From Periplaneta americana (lineage: Eukaryota > Arthropoda > Insecta > Blattodea > Blattidae), in assembly GCF_040183065.1 (NCBI RefSeq), contig NC_091131.1:10758800-10822799 (forward strand): a stretch of DNA of 64,000 nucleotides. The letters are read 5' to 3'. Numbering within the stretch: position 1 is the stretch's first letter; every line of letters starts with the position of its first letter. The notes beneath the pieces are model-generated. The model saw nothing but the letters and a program-made list of their open reading frames with translations. It searched no databases and had not been told where the DNA came from. This document shows positions 1-12,750 of this stretch, one piece after another. Position numbers and translations under genes: made by a program.

Positions 1-229
1 CTATGCATGTTCCAATTTCTTGTCGATTCCCCTAGCAAATACCACAACAGAAGCCCCCTCACTTTTTTTTTTGTTTTCTTCATATTCTTTCACTATATTG
101 TAGTCTATATACAAATAGAATCCACCTGTTTCCTTTCTACAAAAAGCAACAAAACAGCAAAACATTCACTTGTTTTCCTAGTCACCGCCCACTTGATGCA
201 TTCCTTTCGCGACTTTTAAAGAGCATCAA

Positions 230-413
230 ATTGGCTGTGGTTGCTAAATAGCGCTGTTGTCAAATGTATTTCTTTCTTAAATCACCAATTAGTAAATTGA
301 GACAAGTTGATTGGAGATTCATGTTTGTGCAACGCAATGAACAATCAAATAAATCAGACATCAACTGATTGGCGATCAGGGACTGATTTGATTTGGGTTT
401 CTGCAACCGGGCC
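230..413. mobile_element. Right end of a Harbinger-like MITE inserted in a LINE
   Basis: Read on the minus strand the end is GGCCCGGTTGCAGAAACC, close to the terminal repeat of the element starting at 49558 (GGCCCGAGTGTATAAACC). The base after it is exactly where coding of the neighbouring LINE resumes with TAAGGGTG, so TAA fits a 3-bp target site. The other end was not found and may lie outside the window. Family assignment is inference from terminus and target site. Confidence 0.4.
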
Positions 414-800
414 TAAGGGTGTTTGAGAATAAGGCGCATAGGAAAATATTTGGGGCTAAGAGGGATGAAGTTGCAGGAGAATGGAGAAAGTTACACAACA
501 CAGAACTGCACGCATTGTATTCTTCACCTGACATAATTAGGAGCATTAAATCCAGACGTTTGAGATGGGCAGGGCATGTAGCACGTATGGGCGAATCCAG
601 AAATGCATATAGAGTGTTAGTTGGGAGGCCGGAGGAAAAAAGACCTTTAGGGAGGCCGAGACGTAGATGGGAGGATAATATTAAAATGGATTTGAGGGAA
701 GTGGGATATGATGGTAGAGAATGGATTAATCTTGCTCAAGATAGGGACCGATGGCGGGCTTATGTGAGGGCGGCAATGAACCTCCGGGCCTTTGGCGTGA
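414..800 (+). mobile_element. LINE ORF2 C-terminal fragment (same family as 21 and 36 kb)
   Basis: The reading frame gives the C-terminal part of a non-LTR retrotransposon polyprotein ([49 protein letters not shown]). It is nearly identical to the copies at 21059-22264 and 35723-36658. The 5' side is cut by the MITE ending at 413. The normal 3' end with its TAAG tail is missing and a tRNA-like repeat follows. RTE-type affiliation is likely but not proven. Confidence 0.8.
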
Positions 801-807
801 GACGAAC

Positions 808-880
808 TCGATAGCTCAGTGGTAGAGCGCCTGACCGGAGGCCAGGAAGTCGCAGGTTCGATTCCCGCTCGAGGTTGTGA
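808..880 (+). mobile_element. tRNA-derived SINE head or tRNA pseudogene
   Basis: There is a full box A (TAGCTCAGTGGTAGAGC) and box B (GGTTCGATTCC), with an acceptor-like pairing between AACTCGA and TCGAGGT (6 of 7). The anticodon stem has a mismatch and the T stem is imperfect, so a functional tRNA is unlikely. It sits directly after the truncated LINE and is followed by a T-run that could act as a Pol III terminator. Confidence 0.5.
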
Positions 881-1516
881 AATTTTTCTTTCATACCATG
901 GCATGATTGTGACTGTAATAGTATTTAATACATTTTTGACCTAATAAAATTAAAAAAAAAATGGACTTGAACATATAAATTAAAATATAAGAATATTTCT
1001 ACTAAAGATATTTCAAAGATTGTATGTGATATGTTCATACAAAATTCAGGAATAGATAGAAAAAAGAATCACACATAAATATTGGCATTTGTGGAAATTA
1101 TCAGGGAAATGGCATTTCAATGCACAAAATGCAGCTCCCATTTTGAATTGCTAATTATCCGTAACTGCAATAGTTTTGATAAATCTGGGAATAATATACA
1201 ATTGCAGAAATAATGTGTACTGAGTATATAAAATTTCAAGGTTACCGTACAGAGTTTTCATTGCTGAGAAAATAAATGATTGAATTTGACCAGTTTTTCA
1301 GTACTCAAAACTTTGTCTCCACATAAGAAAACACTGAATCTAAAGAGAGAGACAGAAGTTGGATTGGATTTCCACTGACAAGAAACGTCAAAAGCAAGAA
1401 GACATCATTACCATAATTACAGATTTAAATGAGACATATGTAGAGATAGAGAATGCTAGGGACTGAAAAGAGAACATTATAACTAACACATACACACAGG
1501 ATCAGAGGTACTTATA
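881..1516. other. No gene seen
   Basis: AT-rich sequence without a convincing coding frame, RNA or terminal repeat. It probably belongs to an upstream intron or flank of the ionotropic receptor gene. Confidence 0.4.
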
Positions 1517-2836
1517 CTAAGGTTGGATAAAAAGTAATGGCAACAGTTCGATATTTCTGACATGGCTTTATTCACAGGGGTACAACATTTACGTACCTTC
1601 TATATAGTCACCCCCCTTATTTATTATCTTTTGCCAAATGATTGGAAGGCGTCGTACACCATCAGCGCGTCCATCTTTGTTGATGTTCCTTATTGACTGC
1701 CCTATAGCACGGATAAGTTTATCTCTGGTATTGTACCAGGTCCCTCACAGTGGTTCTTTCACTTTGGTGAAAAGATCGTAATCACATGGACTCATGTTGG
1801 GTGAGTACGGTAGATGTTCCAGAATCTCCCATTGCCAGTGGTGCAAGAGGTCCTTGACAGCAGCAGCGGTGTGACTCCTTGCATTATCATGAAGAATGAT
1901 GGGGTTCTGTACCAGCAAGTGTCGTCGTTTTCTCTTGAGGGCTGGACGAAGGTGGTGCTGCGGGAACCTGCAGTAGTAGTCCACGTTTGCCATCTGCCTT
2001 GGAGGTACAGTGTGGTGCAGTATTACCCCATTAATGTCATACGCCACAATGAACATCACCTTCACAGCACTTTGTGTAGGGCGCACTTTCTTCGGACGAG
2101 AAGAACCGGGATGCTTCCTTTCATTTGATTCATGTTTCAAGTTTGGTTGGTTCATATGAGCGAGCCCAGGTTTCGTCCATAGCAACGATTCATCCAAGAA
2201 AGTCGTCATCTTTCCTTTCATACCGGTCCAAAAAGGCCTGTGTGACTGCATAGCGGTGCCATTGTTAAACCTCGGAAATTTCATGGAGTATCCAACGCCC
2301 TGTAATTTTGCGGTAACCCAGAATGTCTTGCAGAATGTGGAGCACAGTTTTGTGACATACTCCGACTTCCGCTGCTAACTCACGCGCAATCCATCGACGA
2401 TCAGCATCCAACAGGGAAGCAAGGAGTTGAACTGTGTTGTCCTCACGCGGGGTCGTCCTGTACAGAGGTTGTCCTGAACAGCATCCCTGCCTTCCCAGAA
2501 CGCTTTAGCCCATCATGCCACTGTGCGATGTGGCAGCGCAGCATCGGCACATGCTTCACGCAGTCCCTGAAAACATTCTTGTGCACTACGACCTCGTGTC
2601 ACTTCAATTTTGATCCAGGAACGTTTCTCTAGTTTTGTAAACGTGGTCTTAGGGCGCTCGCACTATCCCTATGAAAGTGAACGTTCTACACACTGCAGTA
2701 GATTGACAGAGTACTGTCGCTGCTGGCTGCACTAACTCATCTAACAATCCTTGTTCATGTCCACATAGCTGGCAGCTCTCGAACGCACCATCGTCACGTG
2801 ACAGCAGTGTTGCCATAACTTTTTATCCAACCCATG
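1517..2836 (-). mobile_element. mariner-family DNA transposon, 1.32 kb, decayed
   Basis: Terminal inverted repeats match: GGTTGGATAAAAAGTAATGG on the left and GGTTGGATAAAAAGTTATGG read inward from the right. TA dinucleotides flank at 1515-1516 and 2837-2838. The transposase is on the minus strand. The frame at 2284-1745 shows the C-terminal catalytic half with DESLLWTKPG, KHPGSSRPKKV and ILHDNARSHTA, then PYSPNMSPCDYDLF, which is the mariner DD34D core. The N-terminal HTH region is recognisable upstream on the same strand (RSWIKIEV-type start near 2620) but not in the same open frame. The size equals a full-length mariner, so decay is by point changes rather than deletion. Confidence 0.9.
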
Positions 2837-3656
2837 TAGTACAATTTTATTAATACAAAATAGACAAACGAAAATTCAATGTCACTTTAGAAAATAATAA
2901 ACATATAAATCATCTGATTAGGAAGGCAACTAATGTATTAATTAAAATATTACTAGAATGAAACGTGTACTATATTATCGCCGCACTCTCATGGTTAACA
3001 TTTGGCAGGTCTTTGAGCGGCCTCTTACATAATATTCGGCAGGTCTTTGCAATTTAATTGCATTATTGTTTTCAATTTCTTATGTCGCTGCTCCAATCAC
3101 TCGCCTCAATTTCAATATTGCAACCAGTAAGCTGCTTCCATTATTAAATGACACCTACTTGTCTAATCCACGTGGACTAAAACCGAGGTTGCAATGTCTT
3201 GTGCTGAGGACGAACATTAAGGTATGTGATTAAAAATATTATTATTAAAGAGTTATTATTAAGAGTTAAGAATGTCAACGTACTCGTATATGAAATAATA
3301 ATAATAATAATAGTAATAATAATAATAATAATAGCCATTTAACAATATAACAAACTAGTGCTTATTCTTATCGAGGAAGTAGACGTGACAACGTGACGCT
3401 TAGAGTGAAACCTACAGAGCAACAATCGGTCGGCAAAATTATGTTTTAAAAGCATACCGCACGTTATTGTATGATGCCGACATGTTAAGCATGAGGCCAC
3501 GGCGATAATATGTAATAACCAGATGTAATGGAAATTGCTGTAAAAATGCACACACGCACAAATTACAAAATTTCTTTATTGTAAACATTGACGAAGTGAA
3601 AAAGTTATCTTTCCCTCACTCCATTTTCTCTTTTGGCACATGGCTATTATTTCCAG
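2837..3656. other. Probable intron of the ionotropic receptor; short AAT repeat
   Basis: No coding exon is seen. A trinucleotide (AAT)n tract lies at 3296-3335. The interval ends in a pyrimidine-rich splice acceptor, TTATTTCCAG, at 3656. Confidence 0.4.
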
Positions 3657-3928
3657 GAAAGAACGGACCCAGCTGTTGAAAAAGTTTTCCAGGAAAAACT
3701 GTTGACACAACCTTTCCAAGAGGCATTTGTCCCTGAGCAAGTAGGGCTGGAGAAGATCAGAAGAGGCCTGTACGCTTTCCATGGGTTCTTTGAGGCATAC
3801 AAGATCATAAGTGACACATACGAGGATCACGAGAAGTGCAGGTTCAAGGAGATCAATATGTTCCTCTCTAACCACGTTGGGTTCCCAATCAGGAAGGGAT
3901 CTCCGTACAGCGAACACCTCAGACAAAG
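3657..3928 (+). CDS. Ionotropic receptor, penultimate exon
   Basis: Acceptor TTATTTCCAG precedes the exon and donor AAAG|GTATGA follows it. It is 272 bases with the frame open throughout: it encodes ERTDPAVEKVFQEKLL to EHLRQ, then two bases of a split codon. Phase fits the exon at 6812 exactly. Confidence 0.85.
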
Positions 3929-4410
3929 GTATGATATGAGTAAGTCTGTGATCATGTTTAAATCTGCTGTTGCATTCAGTACCGTATTTATTGTGAAGGA
4001 TAGGTACTCAACCTGATCAAAATCAATCTTCTTAATGTATCCAGCTGTTTGCTGACAACATAAAGTCCACTATAGTCCACTGTAGTCTATTCAGTTTTTG
4101 TTTTTCACAAGAAATGAGGGGTATTTTGATCGGTGTTCATTATAGATGCCTGTTGCTAGTAGCCAGAGTTGGGGTGTAGTCAATATATACTGCAGGGCAG
4201 TGTCTTCTGCAACTGGTACTGATGATTTTATTAATTGATTAACTAATGGACTTACTCATGTTAATTATGTAAGATTTGTGCGGCTTACAGCTGTTTCAGT
4301 GCTTCACGCACCATCCTCAGAGTCTACTAGATCACAGTGTCATCTCGAATTTCTCTGCCTGTTATGTGGGTGTGTTTGATTGTTGAAAGGTGTTGAAGAG
4401 TGGAGTCAAA

Positions 4411-4453
<43 letters not shown>

Positions 4454-7037
4454 GAATTAATTATATTCAAGTGTTAAAAGTAGTGTACGCAAGATTCAAA
4501 ATGGATGATGATTTTAATTTACTTCTCTTGTGGTTTATGGATGGACAGTATAGAAGAATGTGTTCCAGATCTTCATCATGATTATTACATCACAGACAAG
4601 TTGGATTATCAGAAATGTAAAATCGGTGTAGGTGCAATTGAGTGACAATGTGACCTGTTCTGGCTCTTGTTAAAAAATGTTGTTGTTGTTGTTTTCTAAT
4701 GCCAGGCGTTTGACAATAAAGTCATTTGTTAAAAATGTTTGAACATATCTGGGCAAGTTTTTGTACATTTCCAGGTCATTTGGTTTCTTTTGTACAGACT
4801 GTAAAATTTTTCCTTTGTCAGAAGAGAGCCAATTGTTGATCCATAGGTTTGTAAAATGAGACTTTACTTTATATTCAAGTGTTAAAAGAAGTGTACGAAA
4901 GATTCAACATGGAGCTATATTTAACTTATTTTCATAGCATATTAAAGTATAGAATCCTGGTGTGGGTAAACAATAATAAACTGAAGTTCTACATATTCAG
5001 AAAAAATCAATAAGAATAATCACAGAGGTACCAAGCACATCAGTTGTTAATGAAAAATATTCTTCAACTCCTGTACATAAAGAAAAATCTTTATAATTAC
5101 ACCAGTGGGATGATAAACATGAGTATAATACTCGTAGTAAAGGAAAACTAGACATACTCGTACTGTATTGCAGACTAGCTAAAGTTAGAAGTAGTCCTTA
5201 TACTTGGGCTGTAGAATGTTCAACATGTTACCACAAGAAGCTCAGGAAGTGTCGTAGACAGATTCAAAGTAAAAGTGAAAACGTGGCTTCTTAGAAACTC
5301 GTTCTATTCTGTGCAAAAATATTTTGAGTTAGAAAATCAAGCTGTAGAGATTTTTAAGGTTTCTTTCTCTCCGTTTTATTATTATTTTTGTTACATATGA
5401 GGAATTTCTCATAAATTGTGACTGGTTAATTCTTGTCTTACTGTATGTACATGGTCTCTCACTGCCAAACTTGGTACCGTAAAGTGGGGTGACTTTGAAC
5501 GCTGAGGTGACTTTGAACGCTGAGGTGACTTTGAACAGTAATGTAGCGCCTTTCTAAATTAAATGCTGTACCCAATTGCGAAAAAACTGAACTAATTTAT
5601 TGACAACTTAAACAGTTTTTTCGCAATTGGGTACAGCATTTAATTTAGAAAGGCACTACATTACTGTTCAAAGTCACCTCAGCGTTCAAAGTCACCCCAC
5701 TTTACGGTAACAATCTCCAAATATGCCGAAGGAAAATGCTGAGAAGGATACAAATGCAAATGACCTGAAGGGGAGGATATTATGGAATATGAATGGGAGG
5801 ATGTAATTGAGAGACTAAATCCACTCAAGAAAGTATCAAGAAAGGGCTTGCTTATATTCCATTCTAGAACTTGAAACAAAATAATATGTACAGTATAATT
5901 TTTTACAGTTATTCACATGCTGTTGCTTCGACTTGTCATTCAAAAGAACTGAAAATATTTTTGAAATAACATTTTAGAAGAATATGACCACTTATATTGA
6001 AATTTTGTATAGTTTTTTCAAAAAAGTTTTGTCCGTGTTACTATTTATAGCAGTTTTTGAATCTGTGTTTCCATTTTTTTCTGTTTCTGACACAGTAATA
6101 TTTCATTGTTTAACACGTGTATGGTGCAATGCAACACCAGCAGTGGCAAACTTTGCACCACCCCTCTTAAAACTCTGGCGGTGCAAAGTAACCCCCAACT
6201 ATGGGTAACTTTGCACCAATTTTTGGCAGATTATAAATTTCAAAAGACATTTATTTTAGAAGATATGACTGGCTAAATATATTCTCGCATACCCCTAGAA
6301 CGTATAAAATAAATGCCCATCTCAAAATTAGACATTTAAAGACTAGATACAGACTGAAAACAAATTTTTAACTAGAAAATGTTGCAAAGTTACCCCATTT
6401 TATGGTACCGTATCAGGTTCTTGATATTGAACACTGTCTCTTCGCAAGTTCGCATTCCAGTGCTTGTTTCGTATCATAATTGGAATGGTATTTACGTGTA
6501 AACTTGTTGGGACCGGGCCCTTGTGTTATAAAAAAGAATTTACAGGGCCGCGATCTCTGAAAGGTTGAGAACTGCTGAGATAGAGTACTACGATTCTTTT
6601 GTAAAATTCTTACTTCGTGAATAAACCCAAAATGTGTCTGTTGTATTGGTCGTAACTCTTCCAGTAGGTCTACATTTCTCTTATGATAAAAAATAAACTC
6701 CTAGCAACAATCACAGAGAAGAATAAGTAGCTACTGTAATTAAAATAATTTGTTTAAAACAAAGCAAATATTCAAATTTATAACTTTCAGTAATACGAAA
6801 TTGTGTTTCAGGATTCTCTGGATGCGAGAAGTCGGGATCTTGGGTCGAGAAGAGAAGCGATGGTACTACCAGAAACCAAAATGTGAAAGTGGTGGACAGA
6901 ATTTTGTGAGTGTTGGCATTCAGGATTTTTATCCAACACTGGTGATTCTAGCATATGGTATTCTGCTGTCCGTGGGCTTTTTGGTAGTAGAAGCTATCCA
7001 CAACAGATACAAATACAAGAAAAAGGCACAAAATTGA
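3657..7037 (+). CDS. Ionotropic receptor (IR75-like), last two exons, 5' part outside the window
   Basis: Two exons encode the C-terminal part of an ionotropic receptor, the insect chemosensory branch of the ionotropic glutamate receptors. These act as ligand-gated channels in sensory dendrites. Exon 3657-3928 encodes the second half of the ligand-binding domain (AYKIISDTYEDHEKC, then GFPIRKGSPYSEHLRQ). It ends AG|GTATGA. Exon 6812-7037 follows TTGTGTTTCAG and completes a split Arg codon. It encodes ILWMREVGILGREEKRWYY and the last membrane helix, YPTLVILAYGILLSVGFLVV, then a short basic tail and a stop. GFPIRKGSPY followed by an LRQ-type helix is typical of the IR75 group. The subgroup call is from memory of the family and is moderate. 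Earlier exons must lie upstream of base 1 or be undetected. Confidence 0.85.
4226..4460 (-). mobile_element. Penelope-like element terminal repeat, fragment
   Basis: The segment is a diverged reverse-strand copy of the repeats at 61850-62000 and 63406-63525 (CTTACAGCTGTTTC, CCATCCTCAGAG, ctactagatc). A (GT)n tract lies at 4413-4450. It lies in an intron of the receptor gene and carries a hammerhead-like motif described separately. Confidence 0.65.
4281..4326 (-). ncRNA. Hammerhead ribozyme motif in PLE repeat (copy 1)
   Basis: On the minus strand: core CTGAGGA, stem II GGTGC/GCACT with loop GTGAA, core GAAA, palindromic stem III ACAGCTGT, then a UA cleavage dinucleotide. Stem I pairs ACT with AGC and has one mismatch. 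Order and core match a minimal type I hammerhead of the kind reported from Penelope-like elements. Confidence 0.6.
4905..5345 (+). mobile_element. Jockey/CR1-like LINE ORF2 C-terminus, decayed
   Basis: Across interrupted frames one reads a typical non-LTR tail: QKKSIRIITEVPSTS, HEYNTRSKGKLDI, YCRLAKVRSSPYT, then a WLLRNSFYSVQKYFEL-like end. It is the region after the reverse transcriptase of Jockey/CR1-type LINEs. Several stops and frameshifts are present. A 40-bp sequence at 4464-4504 recurs with a few differences at 4871-4911. Confidence 0.6.
5475..5709. mobile_element. Foldback MITE, near-perfect palindrome
   Basis: The left arm starts ACCGTAAAGTGGGGTGACTT and the right arm is its reverse complement ending at 5708. 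TA stands at both ends. The left arm has one extra copy of an 18-bp unit (GCTGAGGTGACTTTGAAC). The loop is about 20 bases. Confidence 0.8.
6175..6412. mobile_element. Second copy of GTAAARTGGGGT-type inverted terminus
   Basis: The right end read inward is GGTACCATAAAATGGGGTAA, similar to the left terminus at 5475. Internal copies of GTGCAAAGTAACCCCC occur near 6180-6220. It is either the far end of one larger element beginning at 5475 or a separate degraded relative. Confidence 0.45.
6812..7037 (+). CDS. Ionotropic receptor, last exon with stop
   Basis: The acceptor is TTGTGTTTCAG. The first base completes the Arg codon begun in the preceding exon. It contains one predicted transmembrane helix and ends YKYKKKAQN then TGA at 7035-7037. 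An AATAAA lies at about 7362, a possible polyadenylation signal. Confidence 0.85.
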
Positions 7038-7844
7038 AAGAAATATTGACTACAGGAAGAAATAAGTAGAGATAGAAAGGTAAGACTCTCAATGAAATGG
7101 TAGTCATTTCTAATTTCATTTATTGTAGTCCATAGATCTTACTTCAGAATTGTAGCTTTCAGACGTGGAACAAGTAAAAAATCACGCAAAAATATATAAA
7201 CTCATAGTAAGTAGATTATGTACAAACGTGTATCCATGATGATATTCTAGTCGAGAGAATGTGGCTTACTTTATGCTTTGTTTTCTAGATAATATGACAT
7301 TTAAAATCTCTTATCATAGTAGGCGTTGTGGGAAAACTGTGGTCCACAAGTTTATATACAAGAATAAATTGTAGGAAATAATTTGTCTGAAACATAGAAT
7401 AGATTATTGAAAGATCCTCTACAGACGTCACTATATAGTTGGGTATACACTGCGAGCATGGTCAACTTGAGAATCTTAACCTGCTGAGTAATGTGCACTG
7501 TGCTTTTAGAAAAGTCCGAGGTAGAAAACACCACTAAAAGGGATTGCAAGTTTTCAAAAATGGATAAGATATTAGATCTGTTTAAATCTACATTTTGATA
7601 TATGTCCACATTGCAGCCAGGATTTTCAGACGTTCCAAATCTTAAGGGGCAGTACTGTATTTAAAATAAATGTATTTTCTTCCTTGTAATTCGTTCGTGG
7701 GATGCCGATTGTTCTGTATTTCCACAACACTGACGTTAGCTAACATGCACAGCACATTTAGAAATAATTTAATCTTTGTGAATAAAATCAATTTCCAAAA
7801 ATTATATTAGATTATGATCATAAGCAGCAATCGACTTTTAATAA

Positions 7845-8210
7845 TGCACGCTATTTCGCCATTGTCCCGCGCCATGGGTCATGGTCTAAGGCATCCCGCC
7901 TAGGACTCGCGTTAAGGAATGCGGCGCTGGTTCGAGTCCTCATGGGGGAAGAAATTTTCTCATGAAATTTCGGCCAGTGTATGGGACCGGTGCCCACCCA
8001 GTATCGTGATGCACTTGGGGAGCTACGATAGGTAGCGAAATCCAGTTGCAAATGCCAGCTATAATGGCTGGGAGGATCATCGTGCTAACCACACGATACC
8101 TCCATTCTGGTTGGATGATCGTCCACCTCTGCTTCGGCATGTGGGCGTGAGGCTAGCAGCCGGCTGGTTGGTCTAGGCCCTTCACGGGCTGTAGCGCCAC
8201 GGATATTATT
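7845..8210 (+). mobile_element. tRNA-derived SINE
   Basis: Box A (GGTCTAAGGC) and a perfect box B (GGTTCGAGTCC) lie 60 bases apart, followed by about 280 bases of non-tRNA body. No clear target duplication was found. Confidence 0.6.
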
Positions 8211-8215
8211 ATTTC

Positions 8216-9834
8216 ACCACTAACTTTCAAATGTGTCATATATAGTACTTGTATTAACCTGGGGAACTCTGTGTATTGTGAAAGATTCTTTGCAATTTCT
8301 AAACACTACTAATAAAAATGGTGATACTTATTATTGTTGTACTCGTATCATATGTATATGCGCCTGGTTGATACAACTTGTATTTCTAAGGGTAGACCAT
8401 TTCATTACTAGTTTTAAAGTTAAAAACTACAGTACATAAAAAATAGTTTAGGGTGTATAGTTTATGTTATTACACAGTTTTTGAAGTAGAGAGATGCTTT
8501 CCTGTATAGAAAACCACGATTGTTAGGCTCGTCTATATATGACTGAAAATATGACATTCATTAATTTTAATTCGACGTCTTTTTAGTCAAATAACACCAC
8601 AAATAACTTTAATGACAAATAGTTCAGGCACACATTAGCTTGTAAACAAGTGTTAACATAATTTAATTAAGGTGGAGTTGTAGGTTTAAATAACATGTTC
8701 TTTGTTTCAAAATAATACATTATGCAACAAGCCTATGATGGTAGTAATTAAGACGCGAGTATGTTTGTTTATGAAACGAGCGCAAGCGAGTTTCATAATT
8801 TTCATACAAGCGTCTTAATTACCATTATAGGCAAGTTTCATACGACTTTTTATGCTCGACCACATATCTAACTTGAAATAATTCATAAGTATTCATGTTA
8901 TGGTTATGTAAGTGAGGAGCAGAACTGACCTGAATTGTGAGATGTGCGCAGACGCGAAAGTATTGATTTTTTCCGAGGCACGAATGCCATTGCCCTTGAT
9001 ATAATCTAGAGAATAACATGAACATTAGGCTTGATATAACCTGGAAATTGATTTAGAATTGAAAAACGAGATGACAAATTGAATTTATTTGAATATTATT
9101 TACAATTAACGCTAATTATTATAGTAACAGAATATAACCTTCTGCGACAGTATTGGATTTCCAGCCTCCGTGACTTTTCGCTAATTGTCTTTCGATTGCA
9201 TATCCGAGAATAATCGATACTTGTGGTTTCATAATGGTACAATGGTGATTTCTCATTGGCTAAACAACTGAATTATAATGAATAGGTGTATTTTAATGAG
9301 GTGCATTAAAGGGCTACTACCAGGTGTATAATTACTACATTTTGGCATGGTCGAGCATAAACATCTTTTTCAATCATTTTGGATCATCATCATCAGCCAA
9401 ACATGGATTAAATCCAATAGACTTGTTCCATTCTCATGAAGGAATAAACTGTTCAATCATTTTGATAAGTTGTTAAAAAAGAAAAAGAGCATCTGAAAGT
9501 GAAAAATACAAAAGTTAAATTTTATTTTGCAAGTGAACATATAAAATGCACATGCATTTTAAACTTACTTACAAATAATATTCATTGATTTTTTTTTATT
9601 AATGGTATAGTTATTTACGAATTCAAAGAATATGCTTCTTTCTGTTTCTTATTCTGATCTATCTGGCAACTCTGAATAGAATTTTAGAGTTCTCAAGTCA
9701 AATCTAATCCATATCCACTTCTATAGTGAGGATCACATAAGTGTAGTTCCTAAAAATCTAATTTGGCCATCTCTTCAGTGTCGCCAACTAATACCAGATA
9801 TCACCAAAGAGGGTAAAATCACAATGCTGCCTAC

Positions 9835-9893
<59 letters not shown>

Positions 9894-12750
9894 TAATAAT
9901 AATAATACAGTACTGTCAACAATAACAATGTCTTGCTTATTTACCACATCTCATCTTTATGTTGCGAGGTGTTTCCTAAATGGTTCAATAATTTATGATA
10001 TAGTATATTTTCCTCCTGGACTTCTCGCATATTATGTTGGTAATTAGGTTTAGTATGATCTAATACTAAAATTTATTTTGTCTGGCAACATGAAATTCAT
10101 TACTTTAACTAAACAGTTTACGATTAATGAGACCTAACCTAAAAATATATTTACTTGTTTGCATTTTCATCAATTTCCTTTACTGCAAACCGAAATTGTT
10201 GCTGCCAACATACCAGATAGAAAATAACTGTCATTTGTAGTATTTGTCAGTACCCAAAATTCGAAACGAAGTTGGTAAAAGAAAATTCAACCTGAGAGCT
10301 AGAAAATCACTATAATCACTAGCACATGTAGTAATAGGGGAAGAATGGTTAGGTTTCACCCTTACGGTATTAAGTAAAATGATCCGGACTATAATTCATT
10401 CCTATATGAATAAAACAGAGTACCTCTGTTTACTTACGATTCTTACTCACTTACTAGCTCTGTCTTAAAAAAAAATAATAATAATAAATAAAAATTAAAA
10501 AAAAAAAAGTTTGCATCGAATTTTCCAGTTATGAAAGTTCTTAGTCATCCTACAGTGCAAAATATTGTTAAAAAATTGAAAGAGACTGAAGTGTATAAGA
10601 CAAAAATTGTAGGAGACGGCGACGTCATGTGTTGATCCAGGAAACCTTAAACGATGTAACACTTGGTGCAAGTAAAGTTAAGCTATGCATTCTGTTTTCA
10701 TTTTTAAAGTAGTAACTATGCACTATGTAAAACAAGGTGTCTATCTTTGGGACATAATAATAGTAATAACAACAATAACTATGTTATATTATAGATTTTA
10801 CTATTGTTGAGTATTTGATGACAGGTATATAGTTTGTAACCATAAGTAATTTTGTTTTTATTTTTTTTACTATCGCAAACCAACTATATAATAGGTGTTT
10901 TATTTGTAACTACGCCAATTCTGTGCATTATCTCATTAATATTGCTTAAAATTATGTATAAAATCACAAATTAATGTAATAATCTTGCACTTTCTCTACA
11001 CCTTCGATTATAATTTCTAATTTTATTTCATTTTGTTTTAACTGAAAGTAATTATTGCATAACGTATTTAGTATTGTTTACTGTCTCTTAATTAGTGTGT
11101 TTATACTGTAACTATGATTCACACCTACTATTAATTCTTTAAAATTGTGTATTATCACTACATAATGTATTTCACATGTAACAAACTACAACCCTAATAT
11201 ACCAAAGGTAAAATAGGGTTTCAATATTTGGATAACAATAATAAAGTAGTAACTGTTAGTGGCAATGAGGAGTGACTGTCCAAGAAAATTTTTGCGAGTA
11301 CCTTGTGGGCCACATGACAGAAGCTGGTGAAAGGTGCACTGTACTGCATAAAGAAAGCTTTGGCAATAAATAAAATACAAAATGACATTATTTAATACTT
11401 TATTCAAATGTTCATTTTAATACTGTTCTAACGAACATGTTCTCATTATCACAAAAGCACACAGCCTGTATCTTCGTAAAACCTTACAGACATTTAAAGA
11501 AATTACAATAACAATAATACATTCATATCTTCGTTAATACTTTACACACATTTAAAGAAATTACAATATCAATAATATATTCATATTATAAATATCTGTG
11601 TGTGTTTAGTTGATTTCTGGTGATCTGTATTTTTATTTTTTGGTTTAAATACTTGATGTACAACAAATCCACCTGAAAGACACTGTATTTCAATGACTAA
11701 CATAATATACAAATAAATCACATAAAACATGTATGCCTCAAAGGGAAACTTACTTGTAAACGGACTTTAAATACATGATTTAAGGAATATAATAGGTAAA
11801 TATATTTTTTTTGTTTAAATTCCTGATGTACATTAAATCCAACTGAAAGACCCTGTATTTCAATGACTAACATAATATACAAATAAATCACATAAAATGT
11901 GTATGCCTCAAAGAAAAACTTACTTGTAAACAACTTTAAATACATAATGTAAGAAATATAAAATATTGTAGTATATTTTATTAGTTACTTTTCGTCTGAT
12001 GCTTATACAGAATCATTTATTCACTGCACAATTTCAAGGTTACGTTCCCAACAGATAACACCAGATTTTGATTGAGAAAGTAACGAGTTCTCAAATCTTT
12101 TCTATTTATACTGTCATTACCAATTATCTTTTTCTCCCTTATAGTCATTTGTTCTTTTAATCCCCTCTATATTATAACTTCTTGTAGTTTTAAAGGGATG
12201 ACAGAATTGCGTAGAGATTGGATTACTCTGCAGATTTATATTTTTACAATATTTAGACAATAATTGAATGTTTCCAAAAGCTGCTATTTCGCTCAAAAAC
12301 AGATTTTGACCCAATAACATAATAAACATATTTCTTACATTCTGAATCCAATTCTGAAGTTTTTTTTGCCAATTCCTGCTATTTGGCATTGAAAAATGAT
12401 ATTTAAAAATAAGATTTCTTTTCCAAAACCTTCTAATTTTTGTTTTCAAGCCAAAACCTATTATCATATATTTTAATTTAGATATTGTTGGTAAACTATG
12501 AAGTATTCTAGTACATTTAGTATACAGAATGTATAAAATATTTGTAAAATAAGAATAAACATACATTTTAAAAATTGGTTCATATATTTCAAAGCCAGCA
12601 ATTTTTCTCTTTCCTGTAAAAATAACTGAAAGTGAAATAGCAGTTGGTGTAGTTCATACTAGTAATTACATTTAATTCTAGTGCTCCTATCAAATCATTG
12701 TTAAGCAATGAAGCAGATTTATTTAAACTTATATGCAGAACTAAAATTAT
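8216..12750. other. AT-rich intergenic region with simple and short tandem repeats
   Basis: No gene is seen. A possible TIR pair TTTATGCTCGACCA / TGGTCGAGCATAAA bounds 8848-9361. An imperfect inverted repeat with GTAATTAAGACGC arms lies at 8733-8822. An (AAT)n tract is at 9837-9908. A block at about 11640-11780 is repeated at about 11812-11960 (period about 172). A shorter duplication lies at 11466-11580. Confidence 0.5.

Noticed and set aside
808-880. Functional tRNA gene
   Set aside because: Mismatches in the anticodon and T stems and location beside a LINE suggest a SINE head or pseudogene.
3633-4016. Single-exon protein starting at 3633
   Set aside because: The residues before 3657 are intronic; a splice acceptor and matching downstream exon show that it is an internal exon.
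12117-12566. 149-residue minus-strand frame
   Set aside because: Low-complexity AT-rich composition, no recognisable domain or splice context.
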